A stretch of DNA of 39,388 bases from positions 1-39,388 of the forward strand of contig NZ_JABXKJ010000065.1 of the NCBI RefSeq assembly GCF_017115085.1. The letters run 5' to 3'. A program made the position numbers and the translations under genes. The stretch is from Nostoc sp. NMS7 (GTDB lineage: Bacteria; Cyanobacteriota; Cyanobacteriia; Cyanobacteriales; Nostocaceae). Below, one piece after another: positions 1 to 6,765 of the stretch (positions are counted from its first letter, which is position 1; each line of letters begins with the position of its first letter). The notes under the pieces were generated by a model. The model made no database searches. It had not been told where the DNA came from and was given only the letters and a program-made list of their open reading frames with translations.

Positions 1-453
1 ATGGGTTGATCAAAGTTGGTGCGTCTGATGATGCTCAAGCTTATAGAGTAATTAACTTTTGTGATTTAGAGGCGAAAACCGAGTTTCGCTTAGTTACTAA
101 TTTCACGAAATTGCAGACGCGACCTAGATATTGTCAGAGGTATTAGAAATGATTTTGCACATAGGACAGAGATCATTTCATTTGAAACTCAGTCGATTCG
201 TGACCATTGCAATAATTTGTCCTTTTCTTACCACGAAAAGGATGCTGATCCGCGTTCACATTTCACGGCTGCTGTAATGACGGTGTTAGGTCATATTCAC
301 ATAGCTACACTTACAACTACACCCCATACTGAGAAACCTGATGATACACCCTCTGAAGAAGATAAAAAAGGGCATCATGAGCTAATTGAGAAAATCGTAG
401 AAAAGATAAACAGTGATTCTTCTACACAGGAAGAGTCAACTGAAGAAGCCTAA
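1..453 (+). pseudogene. MltR-like protein, C-terminal part, apparently frame-disrupted or partial
   Basis: From about position 115 one frame reads through to the TAA at 451-453. It contains the phrase DLDIVRGIRNDFAHR followed by SFETQSIRD, which resembles the helical core of the mannitol-repressor-like (MltR) family, where an IRN-x-FAH motif is typical. Upstream, that frame has stops at 7, 49, 67 and 97. A different frame is open from 3 to about 150 (it begins GLIKVGASDD), so either there is a frameshift near 105-120 or the N-terminal part lies in another gene. The tail after about 330 is charged and low in complexity. The stop codon lies inside the first attC-like site, as is common for integron cassette genes. 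MltR-like proteins are small helical proteins whose function in cyanobacteria is not known to me. The family call is moderate, and the broken state is inferred. Confidence 0.45.
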
Positions 454-529
454 CAATCCCAATGCACCGGAACAAAGTCAAGTGATCGGTGAGTTGCGAA
501 GGTTATCTGTGTCCGGTGGAGCGTTAGCT
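448..529 (+). other. attC-like recombination site 1
   Basis: The site begins with GCCTAAC (448-454), which fits the R'' core RYYYAAC, and ends with GTTAGCT (523-529), which fits the R' core GTTRRRY. Inside these, CACCGGA (465-471) pairs with TCCGGTG (512-518), giving the imperfect fold-back of an integron attC. The 82-bp length is in the normal range. The stop codon of the preceding MltR-like frame is part of GCCTAAC. It is the best match of the three sites to the canonical cores. Confidence 0.6.
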
Positions 530-550
530 TGAAAATTAATACGGAGATCA

Positions 551-722
551 GTGCAATTGCACAGGTGAAAGTAGGGCGATCGCCTATGGCCGTAGGCTGG
601 GTTGACAACAGGAAACCCAGCATCACTTTTCTCTGGCAGTACTAACCAGAAGCCAGATTGCACTTGAAGTTGCAACCGTGGATGCAATCGCGAGGCTAAA
701 ATGAGAGGGCGATCGCTTCCTT
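551..722. repeat. 172-bp direct repeat, copy A (cassette leader)
   Basis: This segment is repeated at 1016-1187 with 5 mismatches in 172 positions. It starts with the palindrome GTGCAATTGCAC, contains two HIP1 GCGATCGC sites, and has a hairpin in which CTGGGTT pairs with AACCCAG. No open frame common to both copies looks like a gene. It ends about 30 bp before the start of the small gene at 754. Confidence 0.9.
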
Positions 723-753
723 GTACACCTTATGAACTGCTTGGAGGTTGATT

Positions 754-981
754 ATGTTTCAGGATGAGATTGTAGAAGAGATCCACAGAATTCGTGAAGA
801 GTATTCTCGCTCCTTCAATCATGATTTGAAAGCCATCTTTGCTGATTTGCAAAAGCAGCAAGCGGAAGGCGGAAGAGAAGTTGTGAACTTATCACGAAAG
901 CCCAGTCTAACAACACGTTGGAGCGGACGGGCGAGAGATATTGGTGAGGATGCGAAGGATACTAGCCGCCGTTCAACTTAG
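754..981 (+). CDS. Small hypothetical protein, C-terminus read through attC-like DNA
   Basis: ATG at 754 is preceded by GGAGG at 743-747, which supports it over the TTG six bases upstream. The first 50 residues (beginning MFQDEIVEEIHRIREEY) are charged and probably helical, and they look like a family of short cyanobacterial proteins of unknown function. The last 25 residues, from about position 905, are encoded by the attC-like site and are basic and unstructured. The native stop was therefore probably lost or moved when the recombination site became joined to the gene. There is no signal peptide or membrane segment. The gene follows copy A of the leader repeat and is the only gene of the second cassette-like unit. 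I do not recognise a function. Confidence 0.6.
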   Translation: MFQDEIVEEIHRIREEYSRSFNHDLKAIFADLQKQQAEGGREVVNLSRKPSLTTRWSGRARDIGEDAKDTSRRST

Positions 982-990
982 CCGTTATAC
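905..990 (+). other. attC-like recombination site 2
   Basis: R''-like GTCTAAC lies at 905-911 and an R'-like GTTATAC at 984-990, with a second GTTATAC at 994-1000. The inner arms are TTGGAGCGGACGG (918-930) and CCGCCGTTCAA (966-976). They pair with one mismatch and leave an unpaired G and an unpaired A on one arm, like the extrahelical bases of attC. The R' core departs from GTTRRRY at one position. It overlaps the 3' end of the gene at 754-981. Confidence 0.5.
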
Positions 991-1015
991 GTCGTTATAC
1001 ATATAGCTCCAGAGG

Positions 1016-1187
1016 GTGCAATTGCACAGGTCAAAGTAGGGCGATCGCCTATGGCCGTAGGCTGGGTTGACAACAGGAAACCCAGCATCACTTTTCTCTG
1101 GTAGTACAAACCAGAAGCCAGATTGCACTTGAAGCTGCAACCGTGGATGCGATCGCGAGGCTAAAATGAGAGGGCGATCGCTTCCTT
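1016..1187. repeat. 172-bp direct repeat, copy B (cassette leader)
   Basis: This is 97% identical to 551-722 and again opens with GTGCAATTGCAC. It lies between attC-like site 2 and the antitoxin gene at 1218, so both copies occupy the same place relative to a cassette gene. Confidence 0.9.
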
Positions 1188-1217
1188 TCACCAGCCCTCA
1201 GACGAGGAGATTCTCAA

Positions 1218-1502
1218 ATGCCATTAGCTGAACTCATGTCACAAATCCAGGAACTTCCAAAAATTGACAAGCTTCGGCTAATGCAGTTCCTTGCCACAGA
1301 ACTGGTCAAAGAAGAAGAAGTACCCTTAAACCTAGCCGCAGGTACGAGGGTGCGAATTATCGTTGAAAGTGTTTTACCTAATGAAGTAAAACCACATAAA
1401 ACGTTTCTTCAAACTGCTCAGTCTTTAAAGTTACAGGGTAAGCCAGATTGGTCAGAAAAAATTGATCAATACTTGTATGGAGAAACCCTTTCTGAACAAT
1501 GA
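1218..1502 (+). CDS. Putative antitoxin of a PIN-domain toxin-antitoxin pair
   Basis: A 94-residue acidic protein. Its N-terminus (PLAELMSQIQELPKIDKLRLMQFL) looks like a short helical region, and it ends with a segment rich in Trp, Tyr and acids (GKPDWSEKIDQYLYGE) that could wrap around a toxin. GAGGAG at about 1205-1210 can serve as the ribosome binding site for the ATG. The TGA overlaps the ATG of the downstream PIN gene by 4 bp, the usual arrangement of type II toxin-antitoxin operons. Antitoxin function is inferred from size, overlap and partner. I see no clear AbrB, Phd or RHH motif, so the DNA-binding class is open. Confidence 0.7.
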   Translation: MPLAELMSQIQELPKIDKLRLMQFLATELVKEEEVPLNLAAGTRVRIIVESVLPNEVKPHKTFLQTAQSLKLQGKPDWSEKIDQYLYGETLSEQ

Positions 1503-1912
1503 CTGAAGTTTTTTTAGATACTTCTTTTGCGATCGCATTATCTTCGGTCACCGATCAAAATCATGTACTTGCTGTTAAGCTTGCTAATCAAATTGAGACT
1601 AACAGAACCCGTTTAGTGACAACTCAGGCGATCTTGCTAGAAATAGGTAATGCGCTTTCAAAGCAAAGATACAGAGCGGCAGCAATCCAACTTTTGGAAT
1701 CCCTCGAAACTGATCCCAGTGTCGAAGTTGTTTTATTAACCAATAGTCTATACAGATCAGCATTCAATTTGTTTAAGCAACGAGAAGACAAAGAATGGGG
1801 TTTAGTAGACTGTATATCATTCATAGTGATGCAGGATCGAGGAATCACTGACGCACTGACTGCCGATACTCATTTTCAGCAGGCAGGATTTCGGCCATTA
1901 TTAAAAGAATGA
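1499..1912 (+). CDS. PIN-domain (VapC-like) toxin ribonuclease
   Basis: At 137 residues this is the normal size for a single PIN domain. The conserved acidic residues of the metal-binding site are visible: D7 in FLDTSF, E48 in LLEIGNAL, D104 in GLVDCISF and D123 in ALTADTHF. The C-terminal phrase TADTHFQQAGF followed by a short tail is typical of the family. PIN toxins are Mg-dependent ribonucleases that cleave tRNA or rRNA when the antitoxin is lost. It is co-transcribed with the antitoxin at 1218 through an ATGA overlap. An attC-like site begins 15 bp after its stop, so the pair looks like one mobile cassette. Confidence 0.85.
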   Translation: MTEVFLDTSFAIALSSVTDQNHVLAVKLANQIETNRTRLVTTQAILLEIGNALSKQRYRAAAIQLLESLETDPSVEVVLLTNSLYRSAFNLFKQREDKEWGLVDCISFIVMQDRGITDALTADTHFQQAGFRPLLKE

Positions 1913-1926
1913 CTACCTTACATTAA

Positions 1927-2011
1927 GCCTAACAAATTATTGGAGCGGACTGGCGAGAGATATTGGTGTATTGCGAAGATGGTTTGCAGCCGCTCAATTT
2001 AGCCGTTATAC
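1927..2011 (+). other. attC-like recombination site 3
   Basis: R'' GCCTAAC lies at 1927-1933 and GTTATAC at 2005-2011. The inner arms TTGGAGCGG (1940-1948) and CCGCTCAA (1990-1997) pair perfectly except for one extra G, which matches the extrahelical base of attC folds. The interior (GGCGAGAGATATTGGTG) is shared with site 2. It lies 15 bp downstream of the PIN toxin stop. Confidence 0.55.
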
Positions 2012-2049
2012 GTCGTTATACAATGTAGCTCCAGAGGGTGCAATTGCAC
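2012..2049. repeat. Truncated start of the leader repeat
   Basis: After site 3 the sequence matches the region just after site 2 (CGTCGTTATAC, then AGCTCCAGAGG, then GTGCAATTGCAC at 2038-2049). It then diverges completely at 2050. This marks the right edge of the cassette-like region. The stretch 2050-2144 holds nothing else that I can recognise. Confidence 0.75.
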
Positions 2050-2144
2050 ATGTCCATAACGCACCCTACCCTACCAGATTCAAGCCAATGTGGATGAGGT
2101 TTTCCGACTTGTGTGTACACAGTAAGTCTTTAGACCGGAGAGTG

Positions 2145-3275
2145 TCAACCCCACAATCTCCTACCTGCTTTGCCATTTAATCTTTCGTGAGTATCTTCCA
2201 ACAAAGCTGGAATATCTAACTTTTCTGGACACCGAGGCAAACAGTCACCGCATTCTGTACAACGGTTGCCTTTCATTCCAGGGAACCAGTGACCAGCATT
2301 TTCAAACATTCCATAACGATATTGTCCATAGTCTGTCATATCGTATGCTACTGCAAGATTCCGTAACCGCAATACCTCTGGAATATTGATATTTTCTGGA
2401 CAGGGCAAACAAGCATAACACTGGCTACATTTGTCAGTTTCCAAAGCAACTTTTTGGTGATTTTCTAATTGCTGGAAAGCAGAAATTTCTGCTGATGTTA
2501 ACTCTCCATCATCGTCAGCGACTCGCAAAGGTTCCATGAATTCATCTGGGTTTCCTGGTCCTATACTTAAAGTAGTAATACGGTTATCAGCAAGTAAAAA
2601 TCGATAGCTTAATTCTAAGGGTGAATACGGCTGACAGAGGTCTTTTAGGGTTTGAGGTGGCGTGTAAAGACGTCCTCCCTTATCAGCAGGAGAAATTATA
2701 AAAACGCCCATATCTTTCTCAGTTGCTAGCTGAATCGCTGGTGCATTTCTTTGGAAGAAATAGTAATAATGCAGATTGACAAATTCAAAAAAATCTGTAT
2801 TGATTGCTGCCTGAATTAGTTCTAATGGGCCGTGCGTGGAAAAACCCACGTGTCGCACTCGACCATCAGCAACCGCTTCTTTTACAGCTTGCATACAGCC
2901 ATTTTTGGCTTGCACCCACTCCAAATGTTGCCAAGTGTTCAAACCATGAACGCCTAAGCAATCTAAATAATCTAGCTGTAATCGTTCTAGGGATTCGTCG
3001 ATGCACCGACGCATCGTGTCAGCATCTGCTGTGGGTGAGATTTTGGTAGTGACGTGAAGCCTCGTTCGGGATACTGACAACCCAGCTTTTAGCGCCTTAC
3101 CAAGATACTCCTCACTTTTGCCGTAACCTTTGGCGGTTTCTAGATGATTAATTCCTAGCGCTAAGGCTTGTTCGATGGTTTGGTGAGTATTTTCAAAAGA
3201 AGCCAAGTAGCGCATTGTTCCCAAGGAAAAAACCGAGAGGCGCAGATTCGTTTTCCCAAAGCGTCGGTATTGCAT
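2145..3275 (-). CDS. Aldo/keto reductase with C-terminal [4Fe-4S] ferredoxin-like domain
   Basis: An NAD(P)H-dependent oxidoreductase of the TIM-barrel aldo/keto reductase family. The likely start is the second Met, giving MQYRRFGKTNLRLS as is usual for the family; a start 24 bp upstream (3299) is also open. Numbered from that upstream Met, the catalytic positions are Y59 in KGYGKSEE, K86 in VTTKISP and H118 in LGVHGL. The usual Asp of the tetrad is Glu (LETAKGYG). The C-terminus carries two cysteine clusters, CSQCYACLPCP and CTECGDCLPRCP, able to hold [4Fe-4S] clusters, as in the ferredoxin-type subgroup. The physiological substrate is unknown. Heptad repeats lie directly upstream, so the promoter is not obvious. 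Confidence 0.88.
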   Translation of the reverse strand: MQYRRFGKTNLRLSVFSLGTMRYLASFENTHQTIEQALALGINHLETAKGYGKSEEYLGKALKAGLSVSRTRLHVTTKISPTADADTMRRCIDESLERLQLDYLDCLGVHGLNTWQHLEWVQAKNGCMQAVKEAVADGRVRHVGFSTHGPLELIQAAINTDFFEFVNLHYYYFFQRNAPAIQLATEKDMGVFIISPADKGGRLYTPPQTLKDLCQPYSPLELSYRFLLADNRITTLSIGPGNPDEFMEPLRVADDDGELTSAEISAFQQLENHQKVALETDKCSQCYACLPCPENINIPEVLRLRNLAVAYDMTDYGQYRYGMFENAGHWFPGMKGNRCTECGDCLPRCPEKLDIPALLEDTHERLNGKAGRRLWG

Positions 3276-3302
3276 CTTTAACAAAGAGTTAGGAGTCATT
3301 CA

Positions 3303-3486
3303 ATTTTAGATTTTAGATTTTAGATTTTAGACTTCGGCGTGAGCGCTCAGTCGAACGCTTTTTCCTTCAATCCCTTCGGATGACGCTCGAAGACTCGCTA
3401 ACGCTGCGCTAACAGCAGTCACTCATGGGGGAAACCCCCAAGACCGTGTTGCTTCACCAAAATCCAAAATTCAAAATCTAAAATTG
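3303..3486. repeat. Heptad tandem repeat and palindromic repeat cluster
   Basis: Four copies of ATTTTAG occupy 3303-3330. They are followed by an interspersed repeat (GACTTCGGCGTGAGCGCTCAGTCGAACG) that recurs in variants at about 12239, 26990 and 27060. A complementary AT-rich run (AAAATCCAAAATTCAAAATC) closes the block at 3460-3486. The ATTTTAG run and the closing run can pair. No gene is visible between 3300 and 3487. Confidence 0.8.
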
Positions 3487-3487
3487 C

Positions 3488-3985
3488 CTAGCTGTCCCCA
3501 TTACCAAAGCGCTTAATCAAATCTTCAGGACGGAGATTGGAAATAAATTCACGGAAGGCTTGCTGTTCGGCTTCATCTGCATCGCGATCAACAGGGATAG
3601 AAGCATCGGCAATCACTTCTTCCATTACCCAAATAGGGGTATTTGTACGGAGAGCAATGGCGATCGCATCGCTAGGACGCGCGTCAATTTCTTTTTTAAC
3701 CTCGCCTTGCTGGACGATTAAAGCTGCATAAAATGTATCCTTTTGTAGGGAATGAATGATCACCTTTTCTAGAGTCATGTTCCAAGTCTCTAGAAGATTC
3801 ACAATCAGGTCGTGGGTTAAGGGTCTGGGAGGCTTCTGATTGTCCAGTGCGCCCATAATTGCCCTAGCCTGTTCCTGACCGATGTAAATTGGCAAAGCCC
3901 GCCGATCTGAAGAATCTTTCAAAAGTACGATCGGGCTGCGAGTTATGGCATCTAATGCTATGCCAGCGACTTTCATTTCAATCAT
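3488..3985 (-). CDS. Bifunctional nuclease family protein (DUF151)
   Basis: A 165-residue protein containing the family phrase EIDARPSDAIAIALR, with a well conserved N-terminal half (IVLLKDSSDRRALPIYIG). The family is named after a plant protein reported to have RNase and DNase activity, and bacterial and cyanobacterial members are about this size. There is no signal peptide or membrane segment, so it is cytosolic. It is transcribed away from ribE across a 340-bp spacer. The C-terminal extension after residue ~135 is acidic and then basic. The family call is secure; the substrate in this organism is unknown. Confidence 0.88.
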   Translation of the reverse strand: MIEMKVAGIALDAITRSPIVLLKDSSDRRALPIYIGQEQARAIMGALDNQKPPRPLTHDLIVNLLETWNMTLEKVIIHSLQKDTFYAALIVQQGEVKKEIDARPSDAIAIALRTNTPIWVMEEVIADASIPVDRDADEAEQQAFREFISNLRPEDLIKRFGNGDS

Positions 3986-4324
3986 TGGCTAAGCCTCTAC
4001 AATCCTTTGAGAGTCTTGAATGCTGTGTAACAAATAGTACCCCTTTTTTGGAGATTTGCCGACAGTAATAAACATAAGCATTTGTTCTCTATAATTGCTT
4101 CTATTAAACTCCGAACTTGTGGTGAAAACCACAGTAAGTCTAATTGGTCTTCTTAGACAATAACCTTATTACCCAAGTATGCCTTGTGAATGATGCTAAT
4201 GTGTTAATATCCCTATCCGAAAAAAGTCAAAAAATATACTTGGATATTCTAGATTTCTGTGAGAATTACCAATTGATTTCAGGCAAAATTAGGCAATAAA
4301 TAGAGTTAGTTTGACAAAAAAGCC
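3986..4324. other. Intergenic spacer between divergent nuclease and ribE genes
   Basis: This AT-rich 339-bp spacer must contain the promoters of both divergent genes. I looked for an FMN riboswitch ahead of ribE and saw no recognisable conserved core. No gene or repeat is evident. Confidence 0.6.
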
Positions 4325-5005
4325 GTGTTTACAGGATTAATCCAGGCATTAGGAACAATGGAACCCTTAGGGGGCGATTCTTGGCAAATTACTTGTTTAA
4401 GCCAGTCGGGTGAAGTAATTATCCAAGATTTGGCTTATGGCGACAGTGTTGCAGTAGATGGCGTTTGCCTGACAGTAGAAAAAGTTTTAAAAGACGGGTT
4501 TATTGCCACGGCTTCACCAGAAACGCTACGCCGCACCACGTTGGGAGGTGAACAAACGTCACAGAGATATGTCAATTTAGAAGCGTCGCTCAGGGTGGGC
4601 AGCAAAGTTGGCGGTCATTTTGTGATGGGTCATGTAGACGGCATCGGTCGATTGCTGGCGGCAGAACAAACGGCTAGTTCTTGGGAAATCACCTTTATTG
4701 CATCCGAAGCGATCGCCCGCTACATTGTCCCTAAAGGTAGCATTGCTGTCAATGGCATCAGCCTCACAGTAGCCGCATACGAGCCAGAACTCTTCCAATT
4801 CAAGGTGGCAGTAATTCCCCTCACCTATGCAGAGACAAATCTTTGCTATTTGGTTGCTGGGAGTTTGGTGAATCTAGAAGGAGATATTCTCGGCAAATAC
4901 GTGGAAAAATTCCTTTACTCTGGCAACCCACACACCACAGCCCCTGATGACAATAGTATAGATGGCATTACACCCACATTCTTAGCAGAACACGGGTATC
5001 TCTGA
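4325..5005 (+). CDS. ribE: Riboflavin synthase, alpha subunit
   Basis: Catalyses dismutation of two 6,7-dimethyl-8-ribityllumazine molecules to riboflavin (EC 2.5.1.9), the last step of vitamin B2 synthesis. The 226 residues form the expected two homologous lumazine-binding barrels. Repeat 1 begins MFTGLIQALG and has GDSVAVDGVCLTVE. Repeat 2 begins about residue 100 with HFVMGHVDGIG and has GSIAVNGISLTVA. The start is GTG, fixed by the invariant MFTG N-terminus. It is transcribed alone and converges on the M23 peptidase gene. The C-terminal ~25 residues are a variable extension. Confidence 0.97.
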   Translation: MFTGLIQALGTMEPLGGDSWQITCLSQSGEVIIQDLAYGDSVAVDGVCLTVEKVLKDGFIATASPETLRRTTLGGEQTSQRYVNLEASLRVGSKVGGHFVMGHVDGIGRLLAAEQTASSWEITFIASEAIARYIVPKGSIAVNGISLTVAAYEPELFQFKVAVIPLTYAETNLCYLVAGSLVNLEGDILGKYVEKFLYSGNPHTTAPDDNSIDGITPTFLAEHGYL

Positions 5006-5061
5006 ATTTTAGATTTTGGATTTCGGATTTTAGATTAATTTAAAATCCAAAATCCAAAATT
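5005..5061. terminator. Inverted heptad-derived AT-rich repeat between convergent genes
   Basis: Degenerate ATTTTAG/ATTTTGG units on the left and AAAATCC units on the right form an AT-rich inverted repeat in the gap between the convergent ribE and M23 genes. Its position suggests a bidirectional terminator. It is derived from the same heptad family as 3303-3330. Confidence 0.5.
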
Positions 5062-5067
5062 TCCAAT

Positions 5068-6675
5068 TTAGCTGCCTGGTTCCTGGCTTACCTGGGCGGT
5101 TTGTAAGCTTCGCACTAACTGGCTGAGGGCGCCTTGTAATTGCACACCTGGGTCAACAGCAACCCACCCGTCCTGTGTTAGGTGGCGAACTTCAAAGTGC
5201 AGATGAGGTCCTGTGGAAGCCCCGGTGCTGCCAACTCGCCCGATGACAGTTCCAGGTTGTACCCATTGACCAGGTTGCACAAGGATTTCTGACATGTGAC
5301 CGTAGAGAGTTTGTTCAGCAGATTTGTGATTTAGGATAACGGTTAAACCATAACCACCCATCCAGTTAGCAGTTTCCACTTGACCAGCAGCAGCTGCCAA
5401 AACTGGTGTTCCCGTAGGCGCACCCAAGTCTGTACCAGCATGGAAGCGTTGGTTCCCTGTGATGGGATGAACTCGCCAACCAAACAACGAAGTAATGGGA
5501 GCGGGAATAGACAGTGGATACATCATTCCTGTACCACTATAGGCGACTGCCCCAGTGTAGGGGATTTGCGGCAATACTGATGCCAGTGAGAAGTCGTAAG
5601 CTACACTGCTGGGGCGGGGTGCAATGTTGCCATCTGCCATTGGTGGAGGTAAAGTGCCACCACTGGGCGCGATGGGAGTTGCACTCACTGTTGTGGGGCT
5701 GAACTCGCCAGGACTCGGAATAAACCGATTCCGGCGAAATGCCGTCTTGGTGTCAGTACTAGAAGCACTTTCAGTAGGACGCCATCTGCTGGGGCTACCA
5801 GTAGTTGCAATCTGCCGCACGGGTGGAACTACTGCTAATTGTGCATTTTGACTTCTTCTGAGCCAATTAGGTGCTGGTTTACTATTAGAATCAGCTACAC
5901 TCCTTTGGGGTACTTTGGCACAAACGCCGCCTAATACGCTTTGCCCTGACGCTAAGATGGCTTGACAACCACTGGAACGGTCTGTGAGAATTACAGAATT
6001 TGGTGCTTGATAACTAGCTGTGGCACCACTGTCATAACTATTAGGATCAATATAGGCGTTATTATAATCCTTGGTTTTCTCCGCCGTTGCACTGACACTA
6101 CTGTTGGAGTTATTTAATGGTTGAGCAACTTCTCTTAGTTTTTCAGGTAAAGAACGGGTAGGGGTATTGGGTTTTTCCTGTCTCACCCTTGCAGGAGTAA
6201 CCTGGGAGGTTTCTACCTTGGGCTTTGACTGGATAATCACAACAGGTTTAGCAGCTTCAAATTTGGGTGTAGACTGCCTAACTGGCTCTTTTGATTGAGC
6301 AACCTCTGGCTTGTGTAGTCTCTGTCTGAGTCTGGCTCGCCGTTGGGAAAATTCCGGTGGCGCTTGAGCTGCTTCCGGCACAACAGCCTGTTTTTTTAAG
6401 CCGAGCGGAGTCGTACCACTTCGTGGAAGCAAGCTACGCGTAGCGTCTCGCAGAGAGGCTTTAACTGCTGTTGGCTGGGAACTTTCAACAGTGGGAACGA
6501 TGTTGTCTATTTGTGTTTCCGTTTGGGCAAACACGAAGCCGCCGCTAAGGAGGCTAACGCTACTCAGCCAACAGAGGCTCTGAGCTGGTAGTGTCGAGGC
6601 AAAGCGTTTTTTTGTCAGACCTTGCTGCCATAAGTAATGCAAACGATGATGGGCAGAATTATTGTGCTGCGTCAT
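5068..6675 (-). CDS. Secreted M23-family peptidoglycan endopeptidase
   Basis: A 535-residue protein. A basic N-terminus is followed by a hydrophobic segment (about residues 31-50, ending FVFAQ), which suggests a signal peptide. Residues ~55-370 are a low-complexity Pro/Ser/Thr/Gln-rich linker. The C-terminal ~140 residues are a lysostaphin-type M23 domain: the first zinc ligands sit in FHAGTDLG (about residue 409) and the second motif in GPHLHFEVR (about 490). M23 enzymes cut peptide crosslinks in cell-wall murein. Residues ~73-94 (KASLRDATRSLLPRS...) are encoded by an interspersed palindromic repeat inserted in frame in the linker. It converges on ribE; birA lies upstream on the same strand 90 bp away. 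Confidence 0.9.
   Translation of the reverse strand: MTQHNNSAHHRLHYLWQQGLTKKRFASTLPAQSLCWLSSVSLLSGGFVFAQTETQIDNIVPTVESSQPTAVKASLRDATRSLLPRSGTTPLGLKKQAVVPEAAQAPPEFSQRRARLRQRLHKPEVAQSKEPVRQSTPKFEAAKPVVIIQSKPKVETSQVTPARVRQEKPNTPTRSLPEKLREVAQPLNNSNSSVSATAEKTKDYNNAYIDPNSYDSGATASYQAPNSVILTDRSSGCQAILASGQSVLGGVCAKVPQRSVADSNSKPAPNWLRRSQNAQLAVVPPVRQIATTGSPSRWRPTESASSTDTKTAFRRNRFIPSPGEFSPTTVSATPIAPSGGTLPPPMADGNIAPRPSSVAYDFSLASVLPQIPYTGAVAYSGTGMMYPLSIPAPITSLFGWRVHPITGNQRFHAGTDLGAPTGTPVLAAAAGQVETANWMGGYGLTVILNHKSAEQTLYGHMSEILVQPGQWVQPGTVIGRVGSTGASTGPHLHFEVRHLTQDGWVAVDPGVQLQGALSQLVRSLQTAQVSQEPGS
6398..6460. repeat. Interspersed palindromic repeat inside the M23 gene
   Basis: A ~63-bp segment containing the palindrome GCTACGCGTAGC (6433-6444) and the small hairpin CCAC-TTC-GTGG. 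In reverse orientation it matches a copy at about 32757-32812. It is in frame and adds about 21 residues to the disordered linker of the peptidase. Confidence 0.8.
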
Positions 6676-6765
6676 TTGTTCTCTCAGTTGTGTGTAATTA
6701 GCCTAAAGAGATGATGCTAGTGGTTTGTCTTGCCCAAAGAGCTAAATCTTGAACAAACCTCAAAT

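Noticed and set aside
602..630. TTGACA in the leader repeat as a sigma-70 promoter
   Set aside because: No acceptable -10 hexamer lies 16-18 bp downstream, and the TTGACA falls in the loop of a hairpin.
3986..4324. FMN riboswitch ahead of ribE
   Set aside because: None of the conserved RFN-element core segments could be found.
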